IMG/VR virus record: IMGVR_UViG_3300043436_004191
Coordinates: 1 to 47,599 of that record
Length of the DNA: 47,599 bases
Direction: 5' to 3' (one strand)
From: a virus
Shown here: positions 40,388 through 47,599 of the stretch, piece after piece
How the letters are laid out: each line of letters opens with the position of its first letter
Position numbering within the stretch: position 1 is the first letter of the stretch
Program-made: the position numbers and the translations under genes
The notes under the pieces: generated by a model
What the model saw: only the letters and a program-made list of their open reading frames with translations
Databases searched by the model: none
Told to the model about the DNA's origin: nothing

Positions 40388-41080
40388 TTATGCACTAAGT
40401 AATTTTTCGGTAGCAAGTTTCCACTTAGCATAGTAGGACGTAGGGTCTGCCGAAGGTACTAACTGTTCAGCACCCGTTATACCCAAATTCGCCGATGCTT
40501 TTAACACCGCTGCAATTTGTTTCTCAACTGCCCGGAATGTGCTTACTTTTTGCGTTGTTCCTGGCTTCGTTTCTCTTACTATGTCGTTAGCAAATTTAGC
40601 TAAATCGTTTCCATCATATGCAATAAACTTAACCGACTCGCCACCTACCATACCACTCGGAGTTTCGGTCGCACTAGCAGCCGGATTTTTCGGGCTAGCG
40701 CTAAATAAAATAGCTCCTGGCTTGATTGCATTTACCGCCGCGGTTACTTTATCATTTACCGTTCCAATTGTACCAACAGCTAAATATAAGTTGGTAAAAC
40801 CTGGTAGTTGGATAACACGCGTGCGGCCTCTTTCGGCTCCATACGCCCCAATCGCCGGATTAAGTGTAGTTGCAAATATCACCGTTTTGGCGTCTTTTGG
40901 GGCTAACGTAAACGGACTTGCTGTATCAGTAAAAAATCCTTCAATTTGCGTTGGATTTTTATATGGCAACGTAGTTACCTGTTCAATCAATTTACGGATT
41001 GCTGCTGCTTCTTCGGCTGCAATATTTTTTGATCGGAATCTTAACATGTTTTCTGCCAAGATGTTTTTTCTGTTTATCAT
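40388..41080 (-). CDS. Leader-bearing Ala-rich late protein (NILAENMLRF type), minus strand
   Basis: 230 residues. The N-terminus MINRKNILAENMLRFRSKN contains LAE, a prohead-type cut site, and is nearly the same as that of the gene at 41252-41728. The mature part is Ala/Thr-rich alpha/beta (KTVIFATTLNPAIGAYGAER, AAVNAIKPGAILFSASPKNP). I recognise the AENMLRFxxKN motif from late proteins of flavobacterial T4-like phages. Function unknown; internal head protein proposed. It is more GC-rich than its neighbours. Confidence 0.65.
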   Translation of the reverse strand: MINRKNILAENMLRFRSKNIAAEEAAAIRKLIEQVTTLPYKNPTQIEGFFTDTASPFTLAPKDAKTVIFATTLNPAIGAYGAERGRTRVIQLPGFTNLYLAVGTIGTVNDKVTAAVNAIKPGAILFSASPKNPAASATETPSGMVGGESVKFIAYDGNDLAKFANDIVRETKPGTTQKVSTFRAVEKQIAAVLKASANLGITGAEQLVPSADPTSYYAKWKLATEKLLSA

Positions 41081-41101
41081 ATTATTAAAATCTTTTAATT
41101 T

Positions 41102-41115
41102 TTATATATAAATAT
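41102..41115 (-). promoter_or_regulatory. Late-type promoter candidate
   Basis: ATATTTATATATAA on the minus strand, followed by AAATTAAAAGATTTTAATA. The same stretch, with one or two changes, precedes the paralogous-leader gene at 41728. Confidence 0.55.
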
Positions 41116-41202
41116 AAGATCTATAAAAAACAGGTATGTTAATTGTTCTCATCTGTTTTATATTAAACATGTTGTTTTTTATAAAAGTTTTAATTTATAC
41201 TA

Positions 41203-41234
41203 CAAATGTACTAACTGTTTTCTGTTTTGTCAAG
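41203..41234 (-). promoter_or_regulatory. Perfect Bacteroidota consensus promoter, minus strand
   Basis: On the minus strand: CTTG (41234-41231), 20 nt, TACATTTG (41210-41203). TACATTTG is an exact TAnnTTTG. It could transcribe the gene at 40388-41080 early, in addition to its late-type box. Confidence 0.55.
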
Positions 41235-41251
41235 TTTTTTTGCAACTTTTT

Positions 41252-41728
41252 TTAAAATACTGGTGCAACTGTTTGTAACGCAGATTTTAAAATGTTATAT
41301 TGGTTAGCTGGAATTTTATATATTTCCATTGTTTCGAGACCATAATTGTCAGTTTTAAAGTTACCTAACCCAGCTTTATTTAACAGTTGTACTATTTGTT
41401 GAATATCACCAGTTACGGTTAAATTATAAGAACCATCTTTTTCAATCAATAATCCCATACCAGTTTTAGCACCTTTAGTTTTGTGTGAACCCCAATTTAG
41501 TGTTTCATTATAGTTACCGGTATAATCTGTGAAAGATAATACTTTACCATTTGTTTTTTGACATAAACTCTTCAATACTAACCATTCTTTATTTGCAAAT
41601 GGTGATTTTTGTGGCGATATATCAGTTTTTGCCGATTGTTCAGCCAAACCTTGTATTTTTTCTACTGCAGACTCCGTTAAATTTTTAATTCGAAATCTAA
41701 GCATATTTTCTGCCAAAATATTTTTCAT
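41252..41728 (-). CDS. Leader-bearing late protein (NILAENMLRF type), minus strand
   Basis: 158 residues. MKNILAENMLRFRIKNLTE holds two candidate sites (LAE, LTE). The mature domain is alpha/beta (GAKTGMGLLIEKDGSYNLTV, GDIQQIVQLLNKAGLGNFKT). Only the leader is shared with the gene at 40388, so the leader moves independently of the cargo. Late promoter box just upstream. Confidence 0.65.
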   Translation of the reverse strand: MKNILAENMLRFRIKNLTESAVEKIQGLAEQSAKTDISPQKSPFANKEWLVLKSLCQKTNGKVLSFTDYTGNYNETLNWGSHKTKGAKTGMGLLIEKDGSYNLTVTGDIQQIVQLLNKAGLGNFKTDNYGLETMEIYKIPANQYNILKSALQTVAPVF

Positions 41729-41749
41729 ATTATTAAAATCGTTTAATTT

Positions 41750-41763
41750 TTATATATAAATAT
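41750..41763 (-). promoter_or_regulatory. Late-type promoter candidate
   Basis: ATATTTATATATAA on the minus strand, 22 bases before the ATG at 41728. It matches the box at 41102. Confidence 0.55.
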
Positions 41764-41786
41764 CTGATAATAAAAAAAACTATATA

Positions 41787-41818
41787 TTTGGATTATGCAA
41801 TAATATTTCATATATTCA
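41787..41818 (+). promoter_or_regulatory. Bacteroidota-type promoter for uvsE
   Basis: TTTG (41787-41790), 20 nt, TATATTCA (41811-41818). Confidence 0.6.
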
Positions 41819-41833
41819 AGAAAAATAAATACT

Positions 41834-42868
41834 ATGATTAGATTTGGATATGCATGCAATAACATGACATTAGGTGTTCAAGGTATCCGTACCGGTCGCA
41901 CCATGATTGACCGTAAATTCAAGGCCGGTGGTATGCCGTTAGCCTCACAGATATCTTTGCAGAACGCCAAAGACTTGCTTCCTATTCTAAAATGGAACGA
42001 ACGACATGACATTCGGTTGTTTCGTATAGGTAGTGAACTGTTTCCTCGCTGGAATCATTATGAGATCAAGGATTTACCTGACTATGATGAAATTTGTCAA
42101 GTATTACAAGAAGCTGGTGATTTTGCTCGAGCGCATGGACATCGTGTTACTACACATCCTGGTCCGTTCCATATACTAGGTAGCCCTAATGAAGAAATAG
42201 TTGCAAACAGCATTATAGGATTAGAACGACATTCTGAAATGTTTGATATGCTTGGTTATGCTCCTAGTTTTGAAAACAAGATCAATATTCATATTGGTGC
42301 CACATATGGTGATAAAACATCTACGATTGCTAGATGGATTAAAAATTATTACGTTTTATCGGAGGCATGCAGATCTAGACTTGTTATTGAAAATGATGAT
42401 AAGGCTTCCATGTATTCTGTGCGAGACTTATATGAGACGGTGCACAGTGTTACCGATATTCCTATTACGTTTGACTATTGGCATCATACATTTAATACTG
42501 GTGATTTATCCGAACAAGAAGCATTCTTCATGGCGCGTAGCACTTGGCAGAAACATGGTGTTACTCAATGCACTCATTACTCAGAATCCCGTCGACATGA
42601 ATATCAACGTCTTATCGAAGGCATTTGTGAACGCAATGGTATTGCATTGTATGATTTGCCAAAATGGCCTAGTTTTGCGAAACAATACAAGGAATTCAGC
42701 AAGATCAAAGAGCAAGCCCATGCAGATTACATTACTTGTTTACCTGACACATATGGTGTTGTAGATTTGGATGTTGTTGTTGAAGCTAAGGCTAAAGAAT
42801 TGGCTATATTAAACGTCGGATTTGATCAATGGGCTAATAAAAATCACGCCACGATTTTACAAGATTGA
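41834..42868 (+). CDS. uvsE: UV DNA damage endonuclease (UvdE/UvsE family)
   Basis: 344 residues. The TIM-barrel family nicks DNA 5' of UV photoproducts. Visible are RFGYACNN, RLFRIGSELFPRW, HRVTTHPGPFHILGSP (metal His), INIHIGATYGDK, SRLVIENDDK (metal Glu) and PITFDYWHHTFN. Length and motif order fit the whole enzyme. It likely repairs phage DNA after sunlight exposure. It has an early-type promoter although surrounded by late genes. No leader. Confidence 0.93.
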   Translation: MIRFGYACNNMTLGVQGIRTGRTMIDRKFKAGGMPLASQISLQNAKDLLPILKWNERHDIRLFRIGSELFPRWNHYEIKDLPDYDEICQVLQEAGDFARAHGHRVTTHPGPFHILGSPNEEIVANSIIGLERHSEMFDMLGYAPSFENKINIHIGATYGDKTSTIARWIKNYYVLSEACRSRLVIENDDKASMYSVRDLYETVHSVTDIPITFDYWHHTFNTGDLSEQEAFFMARSTWQKHGVTQCTHYSESRRHEYQRLIEGICERNGIALYDLPKWPSFAKQYKEFSKIKEQAHADYITCLPDTYGVVDLDVVVEAKAKELAILNVGFDQWANKNHATILQD

Positions 42869-42881
42869 TATTTATATATAA
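42868..42881 (+). promoter_or_regulatory. Late-type promoter candidate
   Basis: ATATTTATATATAA overlapping the stop codon of uvsE, before three small late genes. Confidence 0.55.
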
Positions 42882-42906
42882 TAATAATAATTAAAATAGG
42901 TTTATA

Positions 42907-43086
42907 ATGGCATTTTATCGTTACAAAACAACAGTTACAGACAGTCTCGAAGAGGCATATGATATCGTAAAAAACGTAGGTCGTATGTTGCAAGAAGGAA
43001 AAATTGACAAAGAGTCAACATTGAGCAATTTAGCTAAAGCGTTAAAAAAAATCGAAACAGCTAAGTATTATGTTGATCGCGAATAA
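42907..43086 (+). CDS. Small helical late protein
   Basis: 59 residues, helical and charged (DSLEEAYDIVKNVGRMLQEG, LSNLAKALKKIETAKYYVDR). AATAGGTTTATA before the ATG. Not recognised. Confidence 0.55.
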   Translation: MAFYRYKTTVTDSLEEAYDIVKNVGRMLQEGKIDKESTLSNLAKALKKIETAKYYVDRE

Positions 43087-43104
43087 TTAAAAAAAGGATA
43101 AATT

Positions 43105-43254
43105 ATGTTAAATGTAATTAATGCACCATGGTTTCGGTCTGCAGTACTAGGCGTAGTTGGAGTAGCTTTAATCATTAAAGGCGCCCCGTTTTATGCTGGT
43201 ATCGCATGCGGCATCGGATTTCGTGAATTGTTATTGCAATTTAAAGTAGATTAG
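43105..43254 (+). CDS. Small membrane protein
   Basis: 49 residues with one or two membrane helices (FRSAVLGVVGVALIIKGAPF, YAGIACGIGFRELLL). Strong AAAAAGGATAAATT ribosome site. Similar tiny proteins sit beside the membrane/coiled-coil gene in T4-like marine phages. Confidence 0.55.
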   Translation: MLNVINAPWFRSAVLGVVGVALIIKGAPFYAGIACGIGFRELLLQFKVD

Positions 43255-43265
43255 TCTAATCCAGC

Positions 43266-44264
43266 ATGACGCGAACATTTCCATACATGGTGTTGTTAAC
43301 TTCGTTATCATTAGCTGCTACCGCCGCATATTATAGTGTGTTTGGACTAAGTAAATTGTTTTCGGCACAAGCGTATGCCGTGATTATTATGGCATCGATA
43401 CTAGAATCGGCGAAATTAATCACGGCATCGTATTTGCATAGATTTTGGAAACAAATTAGTGTGTTAATGAAAATATATCTAACATCAGCAGTAGTTGTGT
43501 TGATGCTGATAACGTCGTTAGGCATATATGGATTCCTAGTATCAGCATATCAAGAAACTGCATATGAGCTCGAAAATGTACAACAAGAAGTTGGTATATT
43601 ACAATTAAAGCAAGATCGTTTCAGGGAACAACTAACTGATATACAAGATGAAAATGCATCACTAAATAAAAATATTTCAGAATTAACTATTGGGCTGTCT
43701 AACAACGTTATACAATATACTAATGGCGACGGTCAACTTATTACGACTACTAGTTCGTCTACTAGAACAGCATTGCAAGAACAACTACAAGAATCGAAGA
43801 CTAGGCGGGATATACTTGCTATCAAGGAAATTGCACTAATGGATTCAGTTAGTTCTATTGATATTAAAATGTTAAAATTACAAACCGAATCTGATGCAGC
43901 TGCAGAGATCGGCCCATTAAAATATGTTGCAAAACAATCCGACCGAGATACAGACAGTGTAGTTAATTGGTTTATATTATTGTTTATATTTGTTTTTGAT
44001 CCATTGGCTATCGTGTTGCTTGTTGGGGCAACCCATGCATTTAAAAATTCAAGACCTAACCACAATACAGATGTTGAAATAAAGCAAGACCTTAAATTGG
44101 ATACAATAACAGACCAGATATCCGAACAGGTAACGCAGAAAAAAATAAATATTGAACAAGTACCTAACCAAAATGATATCGAGCGTAAGACCGCCGTTAA
44201 AAATGAAATTGAGGTACCAGCCCACATACCCAATAAAAAACGAAAAATCCTAAAATCAGAATAA
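43266..44264 (+). CDS. Conserved membrane/coiled-coil protein of marine T4-like phages
   Basis: 332 residues. Three N-terminal membrane helices (MVLLTSLSLAATAAYYSVFG, AYAVIIMASILESAKLITAS, YLTSAVVVLMLITSLGIYGF), a long coiled coil (~110-190), another helix (WFILLFIFVFDPLAIVLLVG), then a charged cytosolic tail ending KKRKILKSE. I recognise the AYYSVFGLSKLF opening from a widespread unnamed family. It may organise the inner membrane during late infection; unknown. Confidence 0.7.
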   Translation: MTRTFPYMVLLTSLSLAATAAYYSVFGLSKLFSAQAYAVIIMASILESAKLITASYLHRFWKQISVLMKIYLTSAVVVLMLITSLGIYGFLVSAYQETAYELENVQQEVGILQLKQDRFREQLTDIQDENASLNKNISELTIGLSNNVIQYTNGDGQLITTTSSSTRTALQEQLQESKTRRDILAIKEIALMDSVSSIDIKMLKLQTESDAAAEIGPLKYVAKQSDRDTDSVVNWFILLFIFVFDPLAIVLLVGATHAFKNSRPNHNTDVEIKQDLKLDTITDQISEQVTQKKINIEQVPNQNDIERKTAVKNEIEVPAHIPNKKRKILKSE

Positions 44265-44265
44265 T

Positions 44266-44418
44266 ATGAAAACGTTAACGAAATCAACGCATAGTAAACT
44301 ACAATGTAAATATTGTGAAACATGGGTTGAAAAATCATATGTAACATCCGTTTCAATTGTATGTTCTAGTTGTGTTAGCAAATTAGTAGATGGCAAACAT
44401 TTGGAATTACGAAAATAA
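44266..44418 (+). CDS. Zinc-ribbon miniprotein
   Basis: 50 residues with CKYCETWVEK and CSSCVSKL, two CxxC pairs in ribbon spacing. The ATG lies one base after the preceding stop codon. Could be a transcription accessory protein, but unproven. Confidence 0.6.
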   Translation: MKTLTKSTHSKLQCKYCETWVEKSYVTSVSIVCSSCVSKLVDGKHLELRK

Positions 44419-44448
44419 TTTATTATTTTAATATTAAAATAGTTATAA

Positions 44449-45225
44449 ATGTTAATAGCAGAGAAAATTAAATCAAACTGGGAAGAATACAGAAATAGAG
44501 TAAATACTTTATTTGATTCTAGATCGGCGCAGTTAAATCAAATGTATGATGAATTTGAAGACCGCCTAGTATTAATGCCAGCATCCTCGATGGCGCATTT
44601 TCATAACGCATTTGCCGGTGGCTATATAGACCATGTACTTCGAGTAATGGATTGTACTAAAATGTTGTATGATACATGGCAAATGGCCGGTGCTGATATG
44701 TCAGGTTATACTGAAGAAGAATTAATGTTTGCTGCAATGCATCATGATTTGGGTAAGGTAGGATTTCCAGGTGATGGTAATGAAGTGTATCAGGTAGAAA
44801 CTTCGGATTGGCATCGAAAGAATATGGGAAGGGTGTACAAACACAATGAAAACATTCCTTTTACTATGGTACCAGATCTTTCTATATGGTTATTGCAAAA
44901 TTATAAAATAGAAATGTCTTGGAACGAATACCAATCTATTAAAATCCACGATGGTATGTATGATGATTCAAATAAACCATATTTTGTAGCAAGATCAGAA
45001 AAGGCTAAATTAAAAACAAACATGGCGATTATTTTGCATCACGGCGATCATATGGCGGCTCAGATAGAATATGAGTGTTGGCGAAACCACAAAGCAGGGA
45101 CACCTAATCCTGTTACAGTGAAGGGTAAATTAACTAAAACAAATGGATTAAAAAACTTAGCAGAAAATAACCCAGGTATCGAAAAATCAATTAACGATAT
45201 ATTTGCATCATTTAACGAAGAATAG
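44449..45225 (+). CDS. HD-domain phosphohydrolase
   Basis: 258 residues. Metal motifs: H in GGYIDHVLRV, then FAAMHHDLGKVG (HD pair), a later LSIWLLQN and IKIHDGMYDD, and LHHGDHMAAQIEYECW near the end. This fits HD hydrolases common in T4-like phages, which may act on nucleotides. The start MLIAEKIKSN is helical and not of the leader type. Ribosome context is AT-rich (AGTTATAA). Confidence 0.8.
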   Translation: MLIAEKIKSNWEEYRNRVNTLFDSRSAQLNQMYDEFEDRLVLMPASSMAHFHNAFAGGYIDHVLRVMDCTKMLYDTWQMAGADMSGYTEEELMFAAMHHDLGKVGFPGDGNEVYQVETSDWHRKNMGRVYKHNENIPFTMVPDLSIWLLQNYKIEMSWNEYQSIKIHDGMYDDSNKPYFVARSEKAKLKTNMAIILHHGDHMAAQIEYECWRNHKAGTPNPVTVKGKLTKTNGLKNLAENNPGIEKSINDIFASFNEE

Positions 45226-45234
45226 ATCACGACC

Positions 45235-45534
45235 ATGTTAATAACTTTTATAACAATTAGCACAGTATTATTAATTGGCTGTATATATTTTATGGGCCGG
45301 GCATATATACTAGCCGGGGCAGTAACCGATTTACTAGATTATTATGACGACGCCATTGAACAAAACAAATTTATGTATCGGCAAATTAAAAGTTCATATG
45401 ATCATATGAAACAAATCGATCGGCTTGGGGCATTTGAAAAAGATGATGAAGCTGGTACTACATTTAATTTATTAAAAGAAACTTTAGAAAATTTAAAAGA
45501 AATATATGATGGGTCGGAAGAAGAAAACCAGTAA
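45235..45534 (+). CDS. Small membrane-anchored coiled-coil protein
   Basis: 99 residues. One N-terminal helix (LITFITISTVLLIGCIYFMG), then a coiled coil (YYDDAIEQNKFMYRQIKSSY). It overlaps the sigma gene start by about 26 bases. Small proteins in this position are common before gp55 in T4-like phages; role unknown. Confidence 0.55.
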   Translation: MLITFITISTVLLIGCIYFMGRAYILAGAVTDLLDYYDDAIEQNKFMYRQIKSSYDHMKQIDRLGAFEKDDEAGTTFNLLKETLENLKEIYDGSEEENQ

Positions 45535-46219
45535 TCGATATTGGACAAAAATTACAGAATGTGCAATACAAGCATATAATCAACTAGACGAGTCTCCGGT
45601 AAAACGAGAAAAGATATACCGACGATTCTTGTTCACCCCATTAATGAAAATGGCTGAAAATCGTATAAATCAAATGAAGCCAGATTATATCGATAAAACG
45701 TTTATTGATTTACAGACAGATCTTGTTACATATCTAACTGAACGGCTGCCTAAAATAAAAACAGCTAAAGGAAAAGGGTTTTCATATTTTACTAGAACTT
45801 CATGGAATTATTTAATTGCTGAAAATTCTGCAGAATATAAAAAACTAAAAAGAAAAACAACTGAATTTGATTTGGATGAAGATCGCAACATAATGTCAGA
45901 AATCCACAATTTTGAAATGCAAGATAACATTAAACAATTCATGGATACATATATAAAATATTGTTATAACAATTTAAATTATATATTTTCTAATTCAATT
46001 GATATACATGTAGCTGATTGTATTTTACATTTTTTCGAAGATCGTATCAATATCGAAGAATACAATAAAAAATCATTGTATATATTAATTCGAGAACGAG
46101 CTGGCCTAGATCCGTCTAAAACAAATAATTTAACGCGTGTTATGAAAGTGTTAAAACGTATATATGAAGAAAAATTCGAAGAGTATAAAGAAAGCGAATT
46201 TGTAAAATTGCCTTTTTAA
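45509..46219 (+). CDS. gp55-like late sigma factor
   Basis: 236 residues (an ATG one codon earlier is equally possible). MGRKKKTSNRYWTKITECAI opens it, and the region 2-like core is FTPLMKMAENRINQMKPDYI, LQTDLVTYLTERL and KGKGFSYFTRTSWNYLIAEN, with a basic KKLKRKT after it. This pattern is that of late-transcription sigma factors of marine T4-like phages. There is no region 4, as in T4 gp55, which recognises only the -10 box TATAAATA with the sliding clamp. It would read the GATATTTATAnATAA boxes here. Confidence 0.72.
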   Translation: MGRKKKTSNRYWTKITECAIQAYNQLDESPVKREKIYRRFLFTPLMKMAENRINQMKPDYIDKTFIDLQTDLVTYLTERLPKIKTAKGKGFSYFTRTSWNYLIAENSAEYKKLKRKTTEFDLDEDRNIMSEIHNFEMQDNIKQFMDTYIKYCYNNLNYIFSNSIDIHVADCILHFFEDRINIEEYNKKSLYILIRERAGLDPSKTNNLTRVMKVLKRIYEEKFEEYKESEFVKLPF

Positions 46220-46243
46220 TATTTATTAATAAAGGTTTTTGGC

Positions 46244-46675
46244 ATGGATAAAGATGACAATATATTTAAAAGTACTACATTTTCGGATATAATGTCCGAT
46301 ATATATCATAATTCTAAAAAGAAAGATCGTCAGATATCTAAACTTATAGAACAATTACAGCCATTAATTCGCAATTCATCAGATGCTACGATTATTGTGC
46401 CTTTGATCAAAGAATATATGGATGTATCAGTTAAAAACGATGATCATTTAATTAAATTAGCTGCGATAATTCAGAGATATATATCTACAAAACAAACAAT
46501 TGCGGGTGTTGATAGTTTTATGTCAGATGAAGAAAAGAAACAATTGTTAGCCATCGCCGAAGAAACTTATGAAAATGAATTAAGCGATGAACTAAAACAG
46601 ATCCAACAAGAAGAATATGATCTTAACAAGACAATTGCAGCAGCGAAGGACAAGCTAAATGATAACCGAAGTTAA
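46244..46675 (+). CDS. Conserved phage protein, structural neighbourhood
   Basis: 143 residues, helical (IYHNSKKKDRQISKLIEQLQ, DATIIVPLIKEYMDVSVKND, LIKLAAIIQRYIS). I recognise the block ending VPLIKEYxxVxVKNDxxLxKxAAIxQR from T4-like phages of Bacteroidota and marine hosts, unnamed. It overlaps the baseplate gene by 17 bases. AATATTTATTAATAAAGG box upstream. Confidence 0.65.
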   Translation: MDKDDNIFKSTTFSDIMSDIYHNSKKKDRQISKLIEQLQPLIRNSSDATIIVPLIKEYMDVSVKNDDHLIKLAAIIQRYISTKQTIAGVDSFMSDEEKKQLLAIAEETYENELSDELKQIQQEEYDLNKTIAAAKDKLNDNRS

Positions 46676-47567
46676 GTTAGCAGAAGTAATAGATATTAAT
46701 ACCGATACTAACATTATCGTTGTTAGAACTATTTCAGATAACATCCCGCGCACATATGATTCAGTACGTCCTATAGATTTAAATCTGCTTAAAGTTCCAG
46801 TAATAGGTGAACATGTTACTATAATTAAAGGATTACGACAAGAATCGAATTTAGATGTACGTAGGTATGATTGGTATTATGCAACAACGTATTCTATTCA
46901 ATCAAACATAAATAATAATCTACTGCCGGGCGTAACAGCTATGGCAAATGTACCAGTAACATTTAATGATACTCAAGTAGATAGTTTGCAGTTGTATAGT
47001 GGAGATATTGCGTATCAAGGCCGATGGGGCAACACAATTCGATTGGGTAGTAGCGTAAATGAATCTGTATATACATTTCGACAAAATTGGACTAGCAACC
47101 AAAGAAATAGTCCTATAATAATTATATCAAATAATAATGCTAATACTAAAGTAGAATCTGTCGATGCTGCTAATTCGTGTATTTGGTTAACTAGCGATCA
47201 AAAACTTAGTAATTTTACTACTAATCATAAAATTCAAAGAACAAATACATTTAACTCCCAATTAATTGGCTCCGCAGACCGAGTCGTGTTAAAGGCAAAA
47301 ACAGATGTAGTTGCATTAGATAGTAATGTAGCTATTGAAATAAATGCACCACGAATTCAATTTGGTGTAGATGCCGACAAAGAACCAACTTTACATAGCA
47401 CAAGTATACTTAAAGCTTTAGATGACATTATTGGGATATTAAAAGCCGGGACGGTTGCAGGTGGACCTTTGATTCAAGCAAATAAATTATTAGCTGTGGA
47501 AAGAACATTGGAACAAGCTGCTAATTTAAGTATATGGCAAGATAAATATAAACAACAGGAATTATAA
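46659..47567 (+). CDS. gp5-like baseplate hub/spike protein
   Basis: 302 residues. An OB-like N-terminal part (IIVVRTISDNIPRTYDSVRP, LLKVPVIGEHVTIIKG) is followed by GDIAYQGRWGNTIRLGSS and PIIIISNNNA, a block typical of gp5-type baseplate spike proteins in marine T4-like phages. Then ESVDAANSCIWLTSDQKLSN and a beta-repeat region (DRVVLKAKTDVVALDSNVAI) that suits a triple-stranded beta-helix. No lysozyme domain is present, unlike T4 gp5. The C-terminus is helical. Confidence 0.65.
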   Translation: MITEVKLAEVIDINTDTNIIVVRTISDNIPRTYDSVRPIDLNLLKVPVIGEHVTIIKGLRQESNLDVRRYDWYYATTYSIQSNINNNLLPGVTAMANVPVTFNDTQVDSLQLYSGDIAYQGRWGNTIRLGSSVNESVYTFRQNWTSNQRNSPIIIISNNNANTKVESVDAANSCIWLTSDQKLSNFTTNHKIQRTNTFNSQLIGSADRVVLKAKTDVVALDSNVAIEINAPRIQFGVDADKEPTLHSTSILKALDDIIGILKAGTVAGGPLIQANKLLAVERTLEQAANLSIWQDKYKQQEL

Positions 47568-47570
47568 TAT

Positions 47571-47599
47571 ATGGCCGTAATACCAGCACCACCATTCAA
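47571..47599 (+). CDS. Start of next late gene, truncated by the window
   Basis: ATG three bases after the baseplate gene stop, reading MAVIPAPPF to the window end. Probably another baseplate/tail gene by position. Confidence 0.45.

Noticed and set aside
40539-41111. 190-residue plus-strand open frame
   Set aside because: Antisense of the leader-bearing gene at 40388-41080, which has a good leader, promoter and composition.
42243-42764. 173-residue second frame within uvsE
   Set aside because: Entirely inside a full-length enzyme with all motifs; no ribosome site.
44449-45225. HD-domain protein as another leader-bearing cargo
   Set aside because: MLIAE looks like an IxE site, but it is only five residues in and lacks the basic/hydrophobic leader pattern of the others.

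Overview
The window looks like 47.6 kb of a large T4-type contractile-tailed phage genome whose host is a member of the Bacteroidota. The T4-type assignment rests on a gp55-like late sigma factor (45509-46219), a gp5-like baseplate protein (46659-47567), and about ten proteins with short N-terminal leaders ending in (L/I/V)xE, the site type cut by T4-family prohead proteases. The host assignment rests on about two dozen promoters of the Bacteroidota form (xxxG, exactly 20 nt, TAnnTTTA), a 1009-residue surface protein ending in a gliding-motility/type IX secretion C-terminal domain, a histone H1-like protein, a DUF4494-like protein and Bacteroidota-like ClpS. I ran no database search; family names come from motifs I recognise in the translations.

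Layout. 1-6486: late region with a fibre-like C-terminus, a series of leader-bearing proteins (cysteine-rich protein, DUF5872-like protein, Fe/Mn superoxide dismutase, GH24 lysozyme, HExxH metallopeptidase), a ClpS adaptor, an HNH protein and small unknowns. 6487-9728: a possibly broken frame, an unknown protein, GroEL between two strong hairpins, and a cupin. 9740-13341: a small gene and two signal-peptide proteins, the second being the large type IX secretion substrate. 13371-21783: nucleotide and DNA metabolism (thymidine kinase, a primase-like unknown, phosphoesterase, RlpA-like protein, thymidylate synthase with an adjacent homing endonuclease) and an RNA cluster (tRNA-CAU plus tRNA-like RNAs). 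21817-23179: small genes, one flanked by a perfect 21-nt inverted repeat and ended by a terminator. 23180-24300: non-coding, highly repetitive and structured, an origin-like candidate. 24299-33311: an early array of about 20 short genes, nearly every one or two preceded by the same promoter/ribosome-binding cassette; it includes a RadC/JAB protein, a primary-type sigma factor, an AAA+ ATPase and five paralogues of a 22-residue repeat protein. 33312-33705: terminator, G-rich tract and TATAACGA repeats. 33706-34779: two minus-strand genes. 35050-47599: late region with more leader-bearing proteins, histone-like protein, UV-damage endonuclease, a membrane protein, an HD hydrolase, the late sigma factor and a baseplate protein.

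How it may work together (inference). Early genes are read from host-type promoters whose -33 box drifts from TTTG to GTTG to CTAG, perhaps tracking a change from the host sigma to the phage sigma at 28550. Late genes are preceded by GATATTTATAnATAA-like boxes, plausible targets of the gp55-like factor. Late products share a leader that could send them into the prohead and be cut off by the prohead protease, so the virion may carry enzymes (superoxide dismutase, lysozyme, peptidase) into the next cell. GroEL, ClpS and thymidylate metabolism would support folding, proteolysis and DNA synthesis.
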